Origin: DATMRF01 sp035566435
GTDB lineage: Bacteria > Verrucomicrobiota > Verrucomicrobiia > Limisphaerales > UBA8199
Assembly: GCA_035566435.1 (NCBI GenBank)
Contig: DATMRF010000100.1
Location: 1 to 64,000 of the forward strand
Direction of reading: 5' to 3'
DNA length: 64,000 bases
The translations under genes were made by a program, and so were the position numbers. Every line of letters begins with the position of its first letter. Position 1 is the first letter of the stretch. Below the pieces are notes generated by a model. That model was given only the letters and a program-made list of their open reading frames with translations, did no database searches and was not told the DNA's origin. Of this stretch, positions 24,487 to 33,009 are shown piece after piece.

Positions 24487-25044
24487 ATGAAGAGAGCCAT
24501 TTTGGCAGCCTGTGTGGCTGGCCTGTTCATCTTGTCAGCTTGCACCCCACCGGACTCCATCCCGCAGGGCGTCCAGGTGTATTTTTCGCCGAATGGCGGG
24601 GCCACCGAGGCGGTCGTCAACGCGTTGGACCATGCGATCAACGCCGTCCTCGTCCAGGCCTACAGTTTCACTTCCGCACCCATCGCGAAAGCCCTGGTGG
24701 ACGCCCGACGACGCGGAGTCGATGCGCGGGCTATTTTGGACAAGAGCCAACGGACCGAAAAGTACTCGGAAGCGGATTTCCTGGCGCATAATTCGATCCC
24801 AACCTGGATCGATGCCGAGCACGCCATCGCGCATAACAAGGTCATTATCATTGATGGTTACCTTGTGCTCACTGGTTCCTTCAATTTTACGAAGGCTGCG
24901 GAAGAGCATAATGCCGAGAACCTACTAGTGATCAACGACCCGTTGCTGGCCAAGCGGTATACGGACAACTGGTGGGTCCATCAGCGTCATTCCCAAGCCT
25001 ACGACCCCGACGACAAGCCGCGGGAGCACTCAGTCCGCCGTTAG
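24487..25044 (+). CDS. Phospholipase D-family nuclease-like lipoprotein
   Basis: 185 residues from ATG 24487. A lipoprotein signal (LAACVAGLFILSAC lipobox) leads to one PLD HKD motif: HNKVIIIDGYLVLTGSFNFTKAAEEHNAEN (HxK, D and GSxN in order). Like the Nuc/EndA branch it has a single HKD and would work as a dimer. The call is for a secreted or membrane-anchored phosphodiesterase, probably a nuclease. A start at 24436 is possible but would precede the signal. Confidence 0.82.
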   Translation: MKRAILAACVAGLFILSACTPPDSIPQGVQVYFSPNGGATEAVVNALDHAINAVLVQAYSFTSAPIAKALVDARRRGVDARAILDKSQRTEKYSEADFLAHNSIPTWIDAEHAIAHNKVIIIDGYLVLTGSFNFTKAAEEHNAENLLVINDPLLAKRYTDNWWVHQRHSQAYDPDDKPREHSVRR

Positions 25045-25143
25045 TCCTCATCCTCATTCTCGTTCTCTTCCTCGATTTGTTCGTTTCCGAGCAAGAGAAC
25101 GAGAACGAGAGCGAGAACGAGGACGAGGAGGAGCATGAGGAGG
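25045..25143. repeat. Purine/pyrimidine hairpin repeat, first copy
   Basis: After the PLD stop comes a pyrimidine run of TCCTCATCC/TTCTCGTTCTC units, a 13-base loop and then a purine run of GAGAACGAGAACGAG units. The arms 25055-25074 and 25088-25107 pair at about 18 of 20. A cognate element with perfect arms is at 27546-27607. It may serve as terminator or attenuator; it is also the kind of simple sequence that can recombine. Confidence 0.6.
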
Positions 25144-25319
25144 AGCCTGCCGTGGTTTCGTAGCCCCGCCGCCGCTTTGTGACCTTCGTTTTCTTTCGCG
25201 GCTTCATCGGCTTCGGCTGTCGGGGCGCGATTGTTGAAACTTTTCAGAAGGCTCCCGGGTATAGAGGACAAGGGACACAACGTCCCCGAAACAATAAACC
25301 TGAACTTGAGGAGCTCGAT

Positions 25320-25919
25320 ATGAAACGTTTGATGCTGTTGGTGCCCGGAGCGGTGATGTTAGCGTCCGGCCTGGTCCTGAATGTCCATGCCGAAACCCTG
25401 CCGCCGGGGCAGGTCGATTTTGGCACTTTTCTTCCACCCGCCGGCGGAGGGGAATTTGTCGAGGTGAACCTGACCGGCAGCCTGATCTCGATGGCGGCGC
25501 GCTTCATCGAGAAGCAGGAGCCGGATGTGGCGCAGGTGCTGAACGGGGTGCAACTGGTGCACGTCAACGTTATTGGCCTCAACGATACGAACCGTGGCGA
25601 CCTGGAAAAGCGGACGGAAAAAGTTCGCAAAGAGCTGGAGAGCAAAGGTTGGGAGCGCATTGTCACGGTCCAGCAAAATGAGCAGAAAGTGGGCGTCTAT
25701 CTTAAAACCTTGAACAAGGATACCGTCCAGGGCCTCGTGGTAATGGTGATGGATGGCAAGGATAATGCCGTGTTCGTCAACGTCGTCGGCGATATCAAGC
25801 CTGAAAAACTCGCGCTGCTGGGCGAGCGATTGCACATCGATCCGTTAAAGAAGATCGGCCGGGTCACCGAAAAGGCGGAAAAGACGGAAAAGACGGAAGA
25901 GGCGGAAAGCGGGAAGTGA
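25320..25919 (+). CDS. DUF4252-like secreted protein
   Basis: 199 residues from the ATG at 25320. A signal peptide (KRLMLLVPGAVMLASGLVLNVHA) leads to a DUF4252-type domain: FVEVNLTGSLISMAARFIEKQEPDVAQVLNGVQLVHVNV, VRKELESKGWERIVTVQQNEQKVGVYLKT, QGLVVMVMDGKDNAVFVNVVGDI. The C-terminus ends in an EKAEKTEKTEEAE repeat. The family is of unknown function; a DUF4252 domain occurs in Bacteroidota and Verrucomicrobiota. The next gene is a TM-anchored relative, so the two may pair. Confidence 0.7.
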   Translation: MKRLMLLVPGAVMLASGLVLNVHAETLPPGQVDFGTFLPPAGGGEFVEVNLTGSLISMAARFIEKQEPDVAQVLNGVQLVHVNVIGLNDTNRGDLEKRTEKVRKELESKGWERIVTVQQNEQKVGVYLKTLNKDTVQGLVVMVMDGKDNAVFVNVVGDIKPEKLALLGERLHIDPLKKIGRVTEKAEKTEKTEEAESGK

Positions 25920-25982
25920 CGCCGCGTTTCGAGGCAAACGTGCGACGACGTTCACCAACCACTCGACCGGAGAATCACGCCT

Positions 25983-26630
25983 ATGCAACCTCCCTATACG
26001 CCGCCGAAACCGCCGGGTTCAGGGTTTCGCGCGGGTTACGCAGTCGCGGCCGCAGTGCCCCTCTTTTTTGTCCTCTGCGTCGTGGGCGTGACCGGGTATT
26101 TCCGGCTCGGTTCCGAAACCACGGCATTGCGCCAAAGCCTGATGGGGTCAGTGGATGGCCAGTGGAAGAAGACCATTGCGGTTCACCTGGGCTGGTTCAC
26201 GACGAGCCTGGTGCGGGCCGGGTCACAGCTGGTCAAGCTGGACCCGGAGCCGCGCGCCGCGATTGAAGCTGTGCGTGGTGTCGAGGTCGGCGTTTACAAA
26301 CTCCACGGAGACTCTCAGCGAGAGGACCACGGGGCGATCCTCGCCCGAGCCGACAAGGCGATGAACCGACGGGGCTGGGTGCGGGTCGTGGGGGTGAGCC
26401 ATGACCGGGATCTGGTGACGGTCTATATGCCGCGGAAGGGGATGTCGATGCGAAACCTGAAGTGCTGCGTGATGGTTTTCAACGGGCGGGACCTGGTGGT
26501 CGCCTCGGCCCGGGGCAACCTCGAGCCCTTGTGGGCCATCGCTGAGAAACATCTCGAGTTGGGGTTGAACCGGCATCCGTTGGTCACTTGCGCGGCACTG
26601 GGTCCTGGGCTACCCATTCGGCGTGAGTGA
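25983..26630 (+). CDS. Membrane-anchored DUF4252-like protein
   Basis: 215 residues. A proline-rich cytoplasmic start (QPPYTPPKPPGSGF) leads to one transmembrane helix (YAVAAAVPLFFVLCVVGVTGYF, about 19-40), then an outer domain comparable to the preceding protein: VEVGVYKL, RGWVRVVGVSHDRDLVTVYMPR, NLKCCVMVFNGRDLVVASARGNLEPLWAIA. It is likely a partner or paralogue of the upstream DUF4252-like protein. Its end overlaps the GTG start of the chelatase gene. Confidence 0.6.
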   Translation: MQPPYTPPKPPGSGFRAGYAVAAAVPLFFVLCVVGVTGYFRLGSETTALRQSLMGSVDGQWKKTIAVHLGWFTTSLVRAGSQLVKLDPEPRAAIEAVRGVEVGVYKLHGDSQREDHGAILARADKAMNRRGWVRVVGVSHDRDLVTVYMPRKGMSMRNLKCCVMVFNGRDLVVASARGNLEPLWAIAEKHLELGLNRHPLVTCAALGPGLPIRRE

Positions 26631-27516
26631 CGCGGATTTCGCGGATGCGACGCTGGTCTTGATCGGGCACGGCACGGCTCTCAACGAGGAGTCGGCCGCG
26701 CCCGTGCGGCAGCATGCGGCCGAGCTGCGGCGGCGCAACTGTTTCGCCGGGGTGCGCGAGGCGTTTTGGAACCAGGAACCGCGGGTGAGTGAAGTCGTTT
26801 CGGGGCTTACCACGCGCCGGGTATTTCTGGCGCCGTTGTTCATCAGCGAAGGTTATTTCAGTGAGCAGGTCATTCCGAAAGCCCTGGGGTTCGAGATGGC
26901 GGGGCAGGGGGGTGGGCCAAAGCGCGTGCTCAGGCGAGGGGACCAAACCTTGTTCTACGCTCTCCCGGTTGGCACGCATGACGCCATAACGCGCGTGCTG
27001 CTGGCACGCGCTCGCGAGGTGGTCGGGCAGTTTCCTTTTCCGCGCGCACCTAAGCAGGGGGACATCACGCTCTTCGTTGCCGGCCATGGCACAGAACAAA
27101 ACGACAACTCGCGGACCGCGGTTGAGCGGCAGGTGGAATTGGTTCGAGCGATGGCTCTATATGCCGCAGTCCATGCTCTCTTCATGGAAGAGGAACCGCG
27201 AATCGCGACCTGCTATTCGACCGCGCAGACGAAAAATATCGTCGTGGTCCCCTTTTTCATCAGCGACGGCCTGCATGTCCGCGAGGATATCCCGGTGTTG
27301 TTGGGCGAACCGGAGCGGGTGGTTCGTCAGAGGCTGCAAAACGGACAGGCGACCTGGCGAAACCCCACTGAGAGACACGGAAAGCGGGTGTGGTACGCGT
27401 CCGCTGTAGGCACAGAACCGCTGCTGGCGGAGGTGATCCTGGAACGCGTGCGCGAGTCGTCTGCGTGGGGTGAGGAGGCCGTCCGGCAGGTTCCCGGCCT
27501 TATGACTGAACGGTAG
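26623..27516 (+). CDS. cbiX: Sirohydrochlorin chelatase-like protein (CbiX)
   Basis: 297 residues from a GTG that overlaps the previous stop by 8 bases. It is a tandem of two CbiX-type halves: VLIGHGTALNEESAAPV (first chelatase histidine) with APLFISEGYFSEQVIP, and LFVAGHGTEQNDNSRTAV with VVPFFISDGLHVREDIP. This is the long two-domain form of the cobalt/iron chelatase used in cobalamin and siroheme synthesis. Neighbours are not other tetrapyrrole genes, so the pathway is not visible here. A perfect hairpin lies just downstream. Confidence 0.8.
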   Translation: MSDADFADATLVLIGHGTALNEESAAPVRQHAAELRRRNCFAGVREAFWNQEPRVSEVVSGLTTRRVFLAPLFISEGYFSEQVIPKALGFEMAGQGGGPKRVLRRGDQTLFYALPVGTHDAITRVLLARAREVVGQFPFPRAPKQGDITLFVAGHGTEQNDNSRTAVERQVELVRAMALYAAVHALFMEEEPRIATCYSTAQTKNIVVVPFFISDGLHVREDIPVLLGEPERVVRQRLQNGQATWRNPTERHGKRVWYASAVGTEPLLAEVILERVRESSAWGEEAVRQVPGLMTER

Positions 27517-27545
27517 GCTGTGCGGGCCTCAGGCTCGTCCTTGTT

Positions 27546-27607
27546 CTCGTTCTCTTCCTCTTCCTCAAAAGTGGGTGAAGCAAATCGAGGAAGAGGAAGA
27601 GAACGAG
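27546..27607. repeat. Purine/pyrimidine hairpin repeat, second copy
   Basis: CTCGTTCTCTTCCTC-TTCCTC at 27546-27566 pairs perfectly over 21 bases with 27587-27607, loop 20 bases. It is the same GAGGAAGAGAACGAG unit as at 25045. It lies between the chelatase stop and tyrA and is a candidate terminator. Confidence 0.65.
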
Positions 27608-27685
27608 GATGAGGAAGATTATCCTTCCAGCTTATCCTCCCAGCGCACCGGCGCTCGTTCCTTTTCAGGTTGAAACCCAGCCGCT

Positions 27686-28588
27686 GTGACCCGAAACTCC
27701 GGCGTGCACTGGAAGAGAATCACACTTATCGGCGTCGGCCTGCTGGGCGGCTCCCTGGGACTGGCCCTGAAACAACGTCGGCTGGCTGATTCGATCGTCG
27801 GCTACGTTCGCCGCGCGGCCAGCGTACGGGAATGCGAGGCAGCCGAGGCGGTCGATCTCGCGACGCTTGACCTCGCGCAGGCGGTGGCGGGGGCCGAAGT
27901 GATTGTCCTGTGCACACCGCTGGCGCAGATGCGGCCGCTCGTTCAGAAGATGTTGCCGGCCTTAAAACGCGGCGCCATCGTAACCGACGTGGGGAGCGTG
28001 AAGGGCAGCGTCGTGCGCGAGCTGGAGGGCATCGTTATGAAGGCCGGTTGCCATTTCGTTGGGAGCCATCCGATGGCCGGCGCCGAGAAGACTGGCGTCA
28101 CCGCGGCGCGCGCCGATTTGTTTGTGAACGCCGTCTGCGTCACGACGCCGACCTCCAAAACCAATCGCGCAGCGTTGCTGAAGGTGGAGCAGCTCTGGAA
28201 GGACGTCGGTGCCCGGCTCCTGCGGCTTCCGCCTCAGGCACATGACGAACTGGTGAGCCGGTCGAGTCATTTGCCGCACGTGGTCGCCGCCGAACTGGCG
28301 AATCTGGTGCTGAGTTCGGCGCATCCCAAAGCGCAGGCCATGCTCTGCGCCAACGGGTTTCGCGACACGACGCGCATCGCCTCCGGCTCGCCCGAAATGT
28401 GGCGTGACATCGCGCTGGCCAATCGGAGCAACCTCGGCCGCGCTTTGGGGGTGTTCATCTCAGACCTGCAACGGTTCCAGCGGTTGCTCAACCTGGGGAA
28501 TGACGCTGCTGTGCAAACGTTTTTCGAGCAAGCGAAGCTGCGGCGCGACGGATGGTCGAAGAAGGCTGGGTCGCCTTCGCCGGAGTGA
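27686..28588 (+). CDS. tyrA: Prephenate dehydrogenase
   Basis: 300 residues from GTG 27686. The nucleotide-binding loop is LIGVGLLGGSLGLALKQR (GxGxxGxS). It has VGSHPMAGAEKTGV, a hallmark of TyrA, then the C-terminal helical dimerisation domain (AHDELVSRSSHLPHVVAAELANL, FRDTTRIASGSPEMWRDIALANR). It uses NAD(P)+ to convert prephenate to 4-hydroxyphenylpyruvate for tyrosine synthesis. No ACT or chorismate mutase domain is fused. aroA follows after a palindrome, so this is part of an aromatic amino acid cluster. Confidence 0.92.
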   Translation: MTRNSGVHWKRITLIGVGLLGGSLGLALKQRRLADSIVGYVRRAASVRECEAAEAVDLATLDLAQAVAGAEVIVLCTPLAQMRPLVQKMLPALKRGAIVTDVGSVKGSVVRELEGIVMKAGCHFVGSHPMAGAEKTGVTAARADLFVNAVCVTTPTSKTNRAALLKVEQLWKDVGARLLRLPPQAHDELVSRSSHLPHVVAAELANLVLSSAHPKAQAMLCANGFRDTTRIASGSPEMWRDIALANRSNLGRALGVFISDLQRFQRLLNLGNDAAVQTFFEQAKLRRDGWSKKAGSPSPE

Positions 28589-28616
28589 TGGGGGGGCGTA
28601 ATGTTATCAGGTTATA

Positions 28617-28724
28617 AGGTTATCAGGTTTTCAAGTTATCAAGCGCTGAACGACCGCTTGTTCGCGCACGGATCTTTGGGATCGGAGGACCTGAAAACCT
28701 GACAACTTGAAAACCTGATAACCT
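28617..28724. repeat. Intergenic palindrome before aroA
   Basis: AGGTTATCAGG-TTTTCAAGTT at 28617-28637 has its exact reverse complement at 28704-28724, 66-base spacer. The arms are built of repeated CCTGATAA/CCTGAAAA words. It ends nine bases before the aroA ATG, so on the mRNA it would place a long stem over the leader. Confidence 0.6.
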
Positions 28725-28732
28725 GATAACCG

Positions 28733-30214
28733 ATGCCGCTCCCCGCCCTCATCGAAATCGTCCCGCTCGACAAACCGGTGCACGCCGCAATCACCGTGCC
28801 GGGGTCGAAGAGCATTACGAACCGGGCGCTCATCCTGGCGGCTTTGGCGGACGGGGAAACGACGTTGGAGGGCGCGCTTTGGAGCGAAGACACGCAGGTG
28901 ATGGTCGAGTGCCTGCAGGAGCTGGGCTTCATGGTGAACGTCGCACCGGACCCGAACGAGCTCTGTAATCGCACGATTACCGTTTACGGGAAAGGTGGTG
29001 CAGTGCCCCGGGGAGGAACGACGGAGCAACCGCTGGAATTGTTTGTGGGCAACGCCGGCACGGCGGCTCGGTTTCTGGCGGCTTTTGTCTGCCTCGGCGA
29101 GGGCGTTTATCGATTGCACGGTGTGCAACGCATGCACGAACGGCCCCAGGCAGAGCTGTTTGCTGCTCTGCGGGAGTTGGGTTACCAGGTCGAGGCAGAG
29201 CACCTGAACGAGAAGCTTCCCGTGCGGATCCTTGTGAGCGGCTCATCGGGTGTCAGGCTGCGCTTTCCCGTCCGCAAGGACAAACCGGAAGGAAGTGGCG
29301 TGCAAAGCTGTTCGGTTAGCATCGAGAACAGCTCGCAGTTTGCCTCCGCGTTACTCCTTTGCGCAAATGCGGGCCGCTGGAACGTTCACGTGGTTGGCGA
29401 GAACGCCGAAGAATCGCCTTACGTGGCGATGACTACAGAACTGATCGAGGTCTTTCCTAAGAAGGGTGGCGCGTTTCGCATCGAACCAGATGCTTCGAGC
29501 GGAAGCTACTTTTTGGCCGCGGATTACCTCATCCCGAGTGATGAGCACCTCGAGTATTCGGAACGGTTCGGCATAGAAGTCCCCACGAGGTCTTTGCAGG
29601 CCGTGACGGTCGCGGATTGGCCGAGCTCCGACTGGCAAGTTGATGTGAAATTCCTTCACAATCCGGTGCTCCATGGACTGGATCTGGCGTTCGGATTGGG
29701 TGAAACGCCTGAGGGTCGTAAGGAGATGCAGACTGGGAGGCGGCTGGGAGTATGGGACGGCGTTAAGCGTGGAGAATCGATCTCTCGAAAACGCGACCTG
29801 GGCGACAGCATCATGACTGCTATAGTTTTGGCACCCCTGTCAATTGGCTCGATACAATTCACCGACCTCGGCCGCCTCCGGGTGCAGGAATGCGAGCGGG
29901 TGGTCGCGTTGCGGACGGAATTGACCAGGTGCGGCGCGAAGGTCATCGAGGAAGGTGATACCCTGACGGTTTATCCGTCGGAACTCCACGGTGCGGAAAT
30001 CGAGACGTACGACGACCATCGGATGGCGATGTGTTTTGCCATTCTGGGACTTAAAGTGCCCGGGATAAAAATCAAGGATCCGGCGTGCGTAAAGAAGACG
30101 TTTCCGAACTTTTTCCAGAAGCTGGCGACACCGCCGCCCAAGGGCCTAGGCGTGACGATTCGTGATGTGCGCACGGGGCGCGCGCTGGGCTTGGACGAGC
30201 TGTTTGCGACGTAG
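28733..30214 (+). CDS. aroA: 3-phosphoshikimate 1-carboxyvinyltransferase (EPSP synthase), long form
   Basis: 493 residues, longer than the usual 420-450. Motifs are in order: VPGSKSITNRALILAALADGET (PEP/shikimate-3-phosphate site), LFVGNAGTAARFLAAF, SVSIENSSQFASALLL, SYFLAADYL and, near residue 425, ETYDDHRMAM. The segment between YFLAADYL and DLGDSIMT has an extra charged stretch (LGVWDGVKRGESISRKRD), and the usual D-x-P-D of the last substrate loop reads DLGD. It probably still makes EPSP in the shikimate pathway, with altered loops. A palindrome sits just before the ATG. Confidence 0.9.
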   Translation: MPLPALIEIVPLDKPVHAAITVPGSKSITNRALILAALADGETTLEGALWSEDTQVMVECLQELGFMVNVAPDPNELCNRTITVYGKGGAVPRGGTTEQPLELFVGNAGTAARFLAAFVCLGEGVYRLHGVQRMHERPQAELFAALRELGYQVEAEHLNEKLPVRILVSGSSGVRLRFPVRKDKPEGSGVQSCSVSIENSSQFASALLLCANAGRWNVHVVGENAEESPYVAMTTELIEVFPKKGGAFRIEPDASSGSYFLAADYLIPSDEHLEYSERFGIEVPTRSLQAVTVADWPSSDWQVDVKFLHNPVLHGLDLAFGLGETPEGRKEMQTGRRLGVWDGVKRGESISRKRDLGDSIMTAIVLAPLSIGSIQFTDLGRLRVQECERVVALRTELTRCGAKVIEEGDTLTVYPSELHGAEIETYDDHRMAMCFAILGLKVPGIKIKDPACVKKTFPNFFQKLATPPPKGLGVTIRDVRTGRALGLDELFAT

Positions 30215-30284
30215 CCTGCCCTCACATTTTCCTTCTGTTGACTTAGCTCTTTCGGCTCCTTTACCCTTTTCGGCCAACAGACCG

Positions 30285-30959
30285 GTGAACAACACCAAGC
30301 ACCCAATTGTCATTGCCATCGACGGCACCAGCGCCAGCGGCAAAAGCACCAATGCCAAACTGGTGGCGAAAGCGCTTAATTTTATTTATGTCGATACCGG
30401 CGCGATGTACCGCACGCTCGCTTGGTATTGTCTGGAGCACAAGATCGATGTGCAGAATGAGAAGGCGGTCGCCGCTGCCTGCCGGAAATGGAAAACTTCG
30501 CTCGAGTGCGTCACGGACCAGGTGCATTTGAAGGTGGACGGCTATTATCCGGAGAAGGAGATTCGGACGGCGGAGGTCAGCGCCGCGGTGCCGCACGTCG
30601 CCGCGGTGCCGAAAGTGCGCGAGTGGATGAAGAAGAAGCAGCGCGAGTGCATCCAGTTCGGCAGCCTCGTCATGGAGGGACGCGACATCGGGACGAACGT
30701 GTTTCCCGAAACGGATTTCAAATACTACCTCGACGCGCAGCTTGAGGAGCGGTCCCGCCGGCGCGCCGCCGAGGGGGTGCAGGAAAACCTGGCGGCGAGG
30801 GACCTGCGCGACAGCCAGCGCAAAGCCGCGCCGCTCATGATCGCCCTGGGGGCAAAGGTGATTAACAACTCTCAGATGACCTCCGAGCAGACCAGCGGCC
30901 GCATCATCGCGGATATCGGCCAGCGTTTGGCGGCGGACAGAAAAGTGGACCCCGGTTGA
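30285..30959 (+). CDS. cmk: (d)CMP kinase
   Basis: 224 residues starting at GTG 30285 (VNNTKHPIVIAIDGTSASGKST). Walker A is DGTSASGKST, then YVDTGAMYRTLA, MEGRDIGTNVFPETDFKYYLDAQLEERSRRR, the typical CMP kinase pattern. It transfers phosphate from ATP to CMP/dCMP. Upstream in-frame ATG 30162 would overlap aroA and lacks homology. Its stop and the next ATG overlap by one base, so it is co-translated with the acyltransferase, a linkage seen in many bacteria. Confidence 0.9.
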   Translation: MNNTKHPIVIAIDGTSASGKSTNAKLVAKALNFIYVDTGAMYRTLAWYCLEHKIDVQNEKAVAAACRKWKTSLECVTDQVHLKVDGYYPEKEIRTAEVSAAVPHVAAVPKVREWMKKKQRECIQFGSLVMEGRDIGTNVFPETDFKYYLDAQLEERSRRRAAEGVQENLAARDLRDSQRKAAPLMIALGAKVINNSQMTSEQTSGRIIADIGQRLAADRKVDPG

Positions 30960-31621
30960 TGGGTGGAATGAATCCCATCTATTTTTTGGGCTGGATTTCT
31001 TTCCGCGCGCTTTACCGGTTCTATTTTGGGTGGCGGGCGTACAATGCCGAGCGTGTGCCGCTTTCCGGCCCCGTCATCCTGGCTTCCAACCACGCCAGTT
31101 TCCTGGATCCGCCGCTCGTAGGCTCGGGCGTGAGGCGCGGGATTAATTACCTGGCTCGGGAAAACCTGTTCCGGTTTCCGGTTCTGGGCTGGATTCTGCG
31201 CCGTTGGCAAGTTGTGCCGGTGGACCGGGAAGGCGGCGGCGCCAAGGGCCTCAAGGCCATCCTGGACCGGCTCCTGGCGGGCGGGGCCATTATCCTGTTT
31301 CCGGAAGGCACCCGCAGCCGGGACGGCAAGCTGCAGCCAGCTCGCTCGGGGGTCGGGTTGACCGTGATCAAGTCCTCCGCGCCGGTTATACCGGTGCGGG
31401 TTTTCGGAACGTACGAGGCCTATGGACGGCACATGCGGTTCCCGCGGCCTCGTCGGGTGGCCGTCAAATACGGCCGACCGATGCTCTTCGAAGCGCTCCG
31501 GACAGAGGCCAAAACGTGCGCGAAGCCGCGTCTTAAAGAGATCTACCAGGAAACGGCGGATGAGATCCTGGGAGCGATTGCCGCACTTGGACCCTATGAG
31601 GATAAAAGCGAGTTTCCGTGA
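30959..31621 (+). CDS. plsC: 1-acyl-sn-glycerol-3-phosphate acyltransferase
   Basis: 220 residues from ATG 30959 (an ORF call three bases earlier uses TTG). NHASFLDPPLV is the HX4D catalytic box, LARENLFRFPVLGW and LLAGGAIILFPEGTRSRDG are the next conserved blocks (FPEGTRS). It has an N-terminal hydrophobic segment (FLGWISFRALYRFYFGW). It transfers an acyl group to lysophosphatidate at the membrane. The one-base overlap with cmk shows translational coupling. Confidence 0.9.
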   Translation: MGGMNPIYFLGWISFRALYRFYFGWRAYNAERVPLSGPVILASNHASFLDPPLVGSGVRRGINYLARENLFRFPVLGWILRRWQVVPVDREGGGAKGLKAILDRLLAGGAIILFPEGTRSRDGKLQPARSGVGLTVIKSSAPVIPVRVFGTYEAYGRHMRFPRPRRVAVKYGRPMLFEALRTEAKTCAKPRLKEIYQETADEILGAIAALGPYEDKSEFP

Positions 31622-31638
31622 GCGGGAGCGTTGGAACG

Positions 31639-32784
31639 TTAGCGCGCTAAACCCTCAGTCGGCCGGACCGCCTGCAGAATCACCACCGAGCTGCTGCAAC
31701 CCCAGGAATGAAGTGGCCCCGCAGGCGTCGGCTCCTGCCAACGGCACCAGGAGAGATTGTCGGCCTGCCGACGGACATTCCAGGCGGCGTCGGCGTTCCT
31801 CTGCAGCCATGACTCGAAAGTCGGCTGTGCATGGCGCTTATTCATGAACCGCGCAAGCCAGCGCACGCAAATGCCGTTGAAGCCTCCGCCATCGCCGGTC
31901 TCGCCGTACGCGGGCAGGAGTCCGTCGCGGCAGAGCTGATTCATGGTGTAGGTCGCGGCCTGGATGGCTTCGTTGGTATAGCCAAGCAAATCCGCGGCAC
32001 CGATGAAGGTGCCCTCGTTATACGAAAATGCCCGATAGCCTTTTCGCCCGTTGAGGCGAATGTTGTCGTAAACCTGGCCGGTCGTGGCATTGAATAGGTT
32101 CGTTCGTTCCCATAGAAAGATGTTGGTGGCCTTGAGCAAATAGGCGGGTTCCTGGCAGGCGCGGCTTAGGAGCATGGCGGCGATCGCCGCCGGCCCCTTT
32201 ACGCAAGCGTTCTTCGACCGGTTGTCCGTCTTCCACCACAGCCCGCCGCCCAGGTCGGAGGACCACGCCCGGGCAAAGCAGGCGTCGAAGTTGGACCGTG
32301 CCGCGTCACGAAACGCCGCGTTGCCGGTCAGCGGCGCCGCGCGGGCGCAGGCGATCACCATCCACATGAGGTCGTCGTTGAAGGGGTTTGTAGTCCAGTC
32401 CGTGCTATGCTTGGCAACGAAGCCGTTGAACAGATTTGTGAACATAGCGAGTTGGCGTGAGTTCCCAGTCCTGTCGAAGGCGTCCATCTCCATCTCCATC
32501 TGCTCGGCCCACATCCAAAATGACGCTTTTCCGCCCAATTCGGTCCCTTTGAACCAGGCGGAGCCATTCGTCTCCTCATAAAAGGCCCGGGTGTGGGCCG
32601 CCAACAGGATGTCCGCATCCGCCGCAGTGAAGGCTTTACTCCCAGAGGCACAGCACCCCACCGCCAGGCACAGCGCAGCAATCCGCGCGAGACGGCTCCA
32701 ACCGCAGGAAAGTTGCGTTCTGACAGGCCGCCGCTTTGTTGAGACTGCGCCAGTGAAGGAGAATTGGTCTTCGCTCGGACTCAT
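31639..32784 (-). CDS. Glycoside hydrolase family 76 (alpha-mannanase-like), exported
   Basis: 381 residues. A basic N-terminal stretch followed by a hydrophobic segment ending in LAVGCCASG gives an export signal, probably a lipoprotein. The (alpha/alpha)6-barrel text fits GH76: FYEETNGSAWFKGTELGGKASFWMWAEQMEMEMDAFDRT, NPFNDDLMWMVIACARA (the paired-Asp motif, near 136), ARSNFDACFARAWSSDLGGGLWWKTDNRSKNACVKGPAAIAAMLL, SYNEGTFIGAADLLG. GH76 enzymes are alpha-1,6-mannanases or related endo-mannanases. Tail to tail with plsC. Confidence 0.85.
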   Translation of the reverse strand: MSPSEDQFSFTGAVSTKRRPVRTQLSCGWSRLARIAALCLAVGCCASGSKAFTAADADILLAAHTRAFYEETNGSAWFKGTELGGKASFWMWAEQMEMEMDAFDRTGNSRQLAMFTNLFNGFVAKHSTDWTTNPFNDDLMWMVIACARAAPLTGNAAFRDAARSNFDACFARAWSSDLGGGLWWKTDNRSKNACVKGPAAIAAMLLSRACQEPAYLLKATNIFLWERTNLFNATTGQVYDNIRLNGRKGYRAFSYNEGTFIGAADLLGYTNEAIQAATYTMNQLCRDGLLPAYGETGDGGGFNGICVRWLARFMNKRHAQPTFESWLQRNADAAWNVRRQADNLSWCRWQEPTPAGPLHSWGCSSSVVILQAVRPTEGLAR

Positions 32785-33009
32785 TCTGGCGGCACACTGC
32801 CAGACCGACCGGAGAGTGTCGAGCGGCAGGTGTTACCTTATACTATCGACGGGTCGAGCCTTTGCTCAACGATGGCCTCGCGCCGCTGTCAAACCGCTTT
32901 CGGGCAAAGACGGAGTTCAATTGCTCTGAAACGTGCCATTCTCATCATTGCTGTGCAGCGTGACTTTTGTCACCGCGGCGGTTTGGCGGTAGCTGAAGCC
33001 GATAGGTGG

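Noticed and set aside
30162..30285. Longer N-terminus of CMP kinase
   Set aside because: The extra 41 residues overlap the end of aroA and are not like any kinase; GTG at 30285 begins the conserved text.
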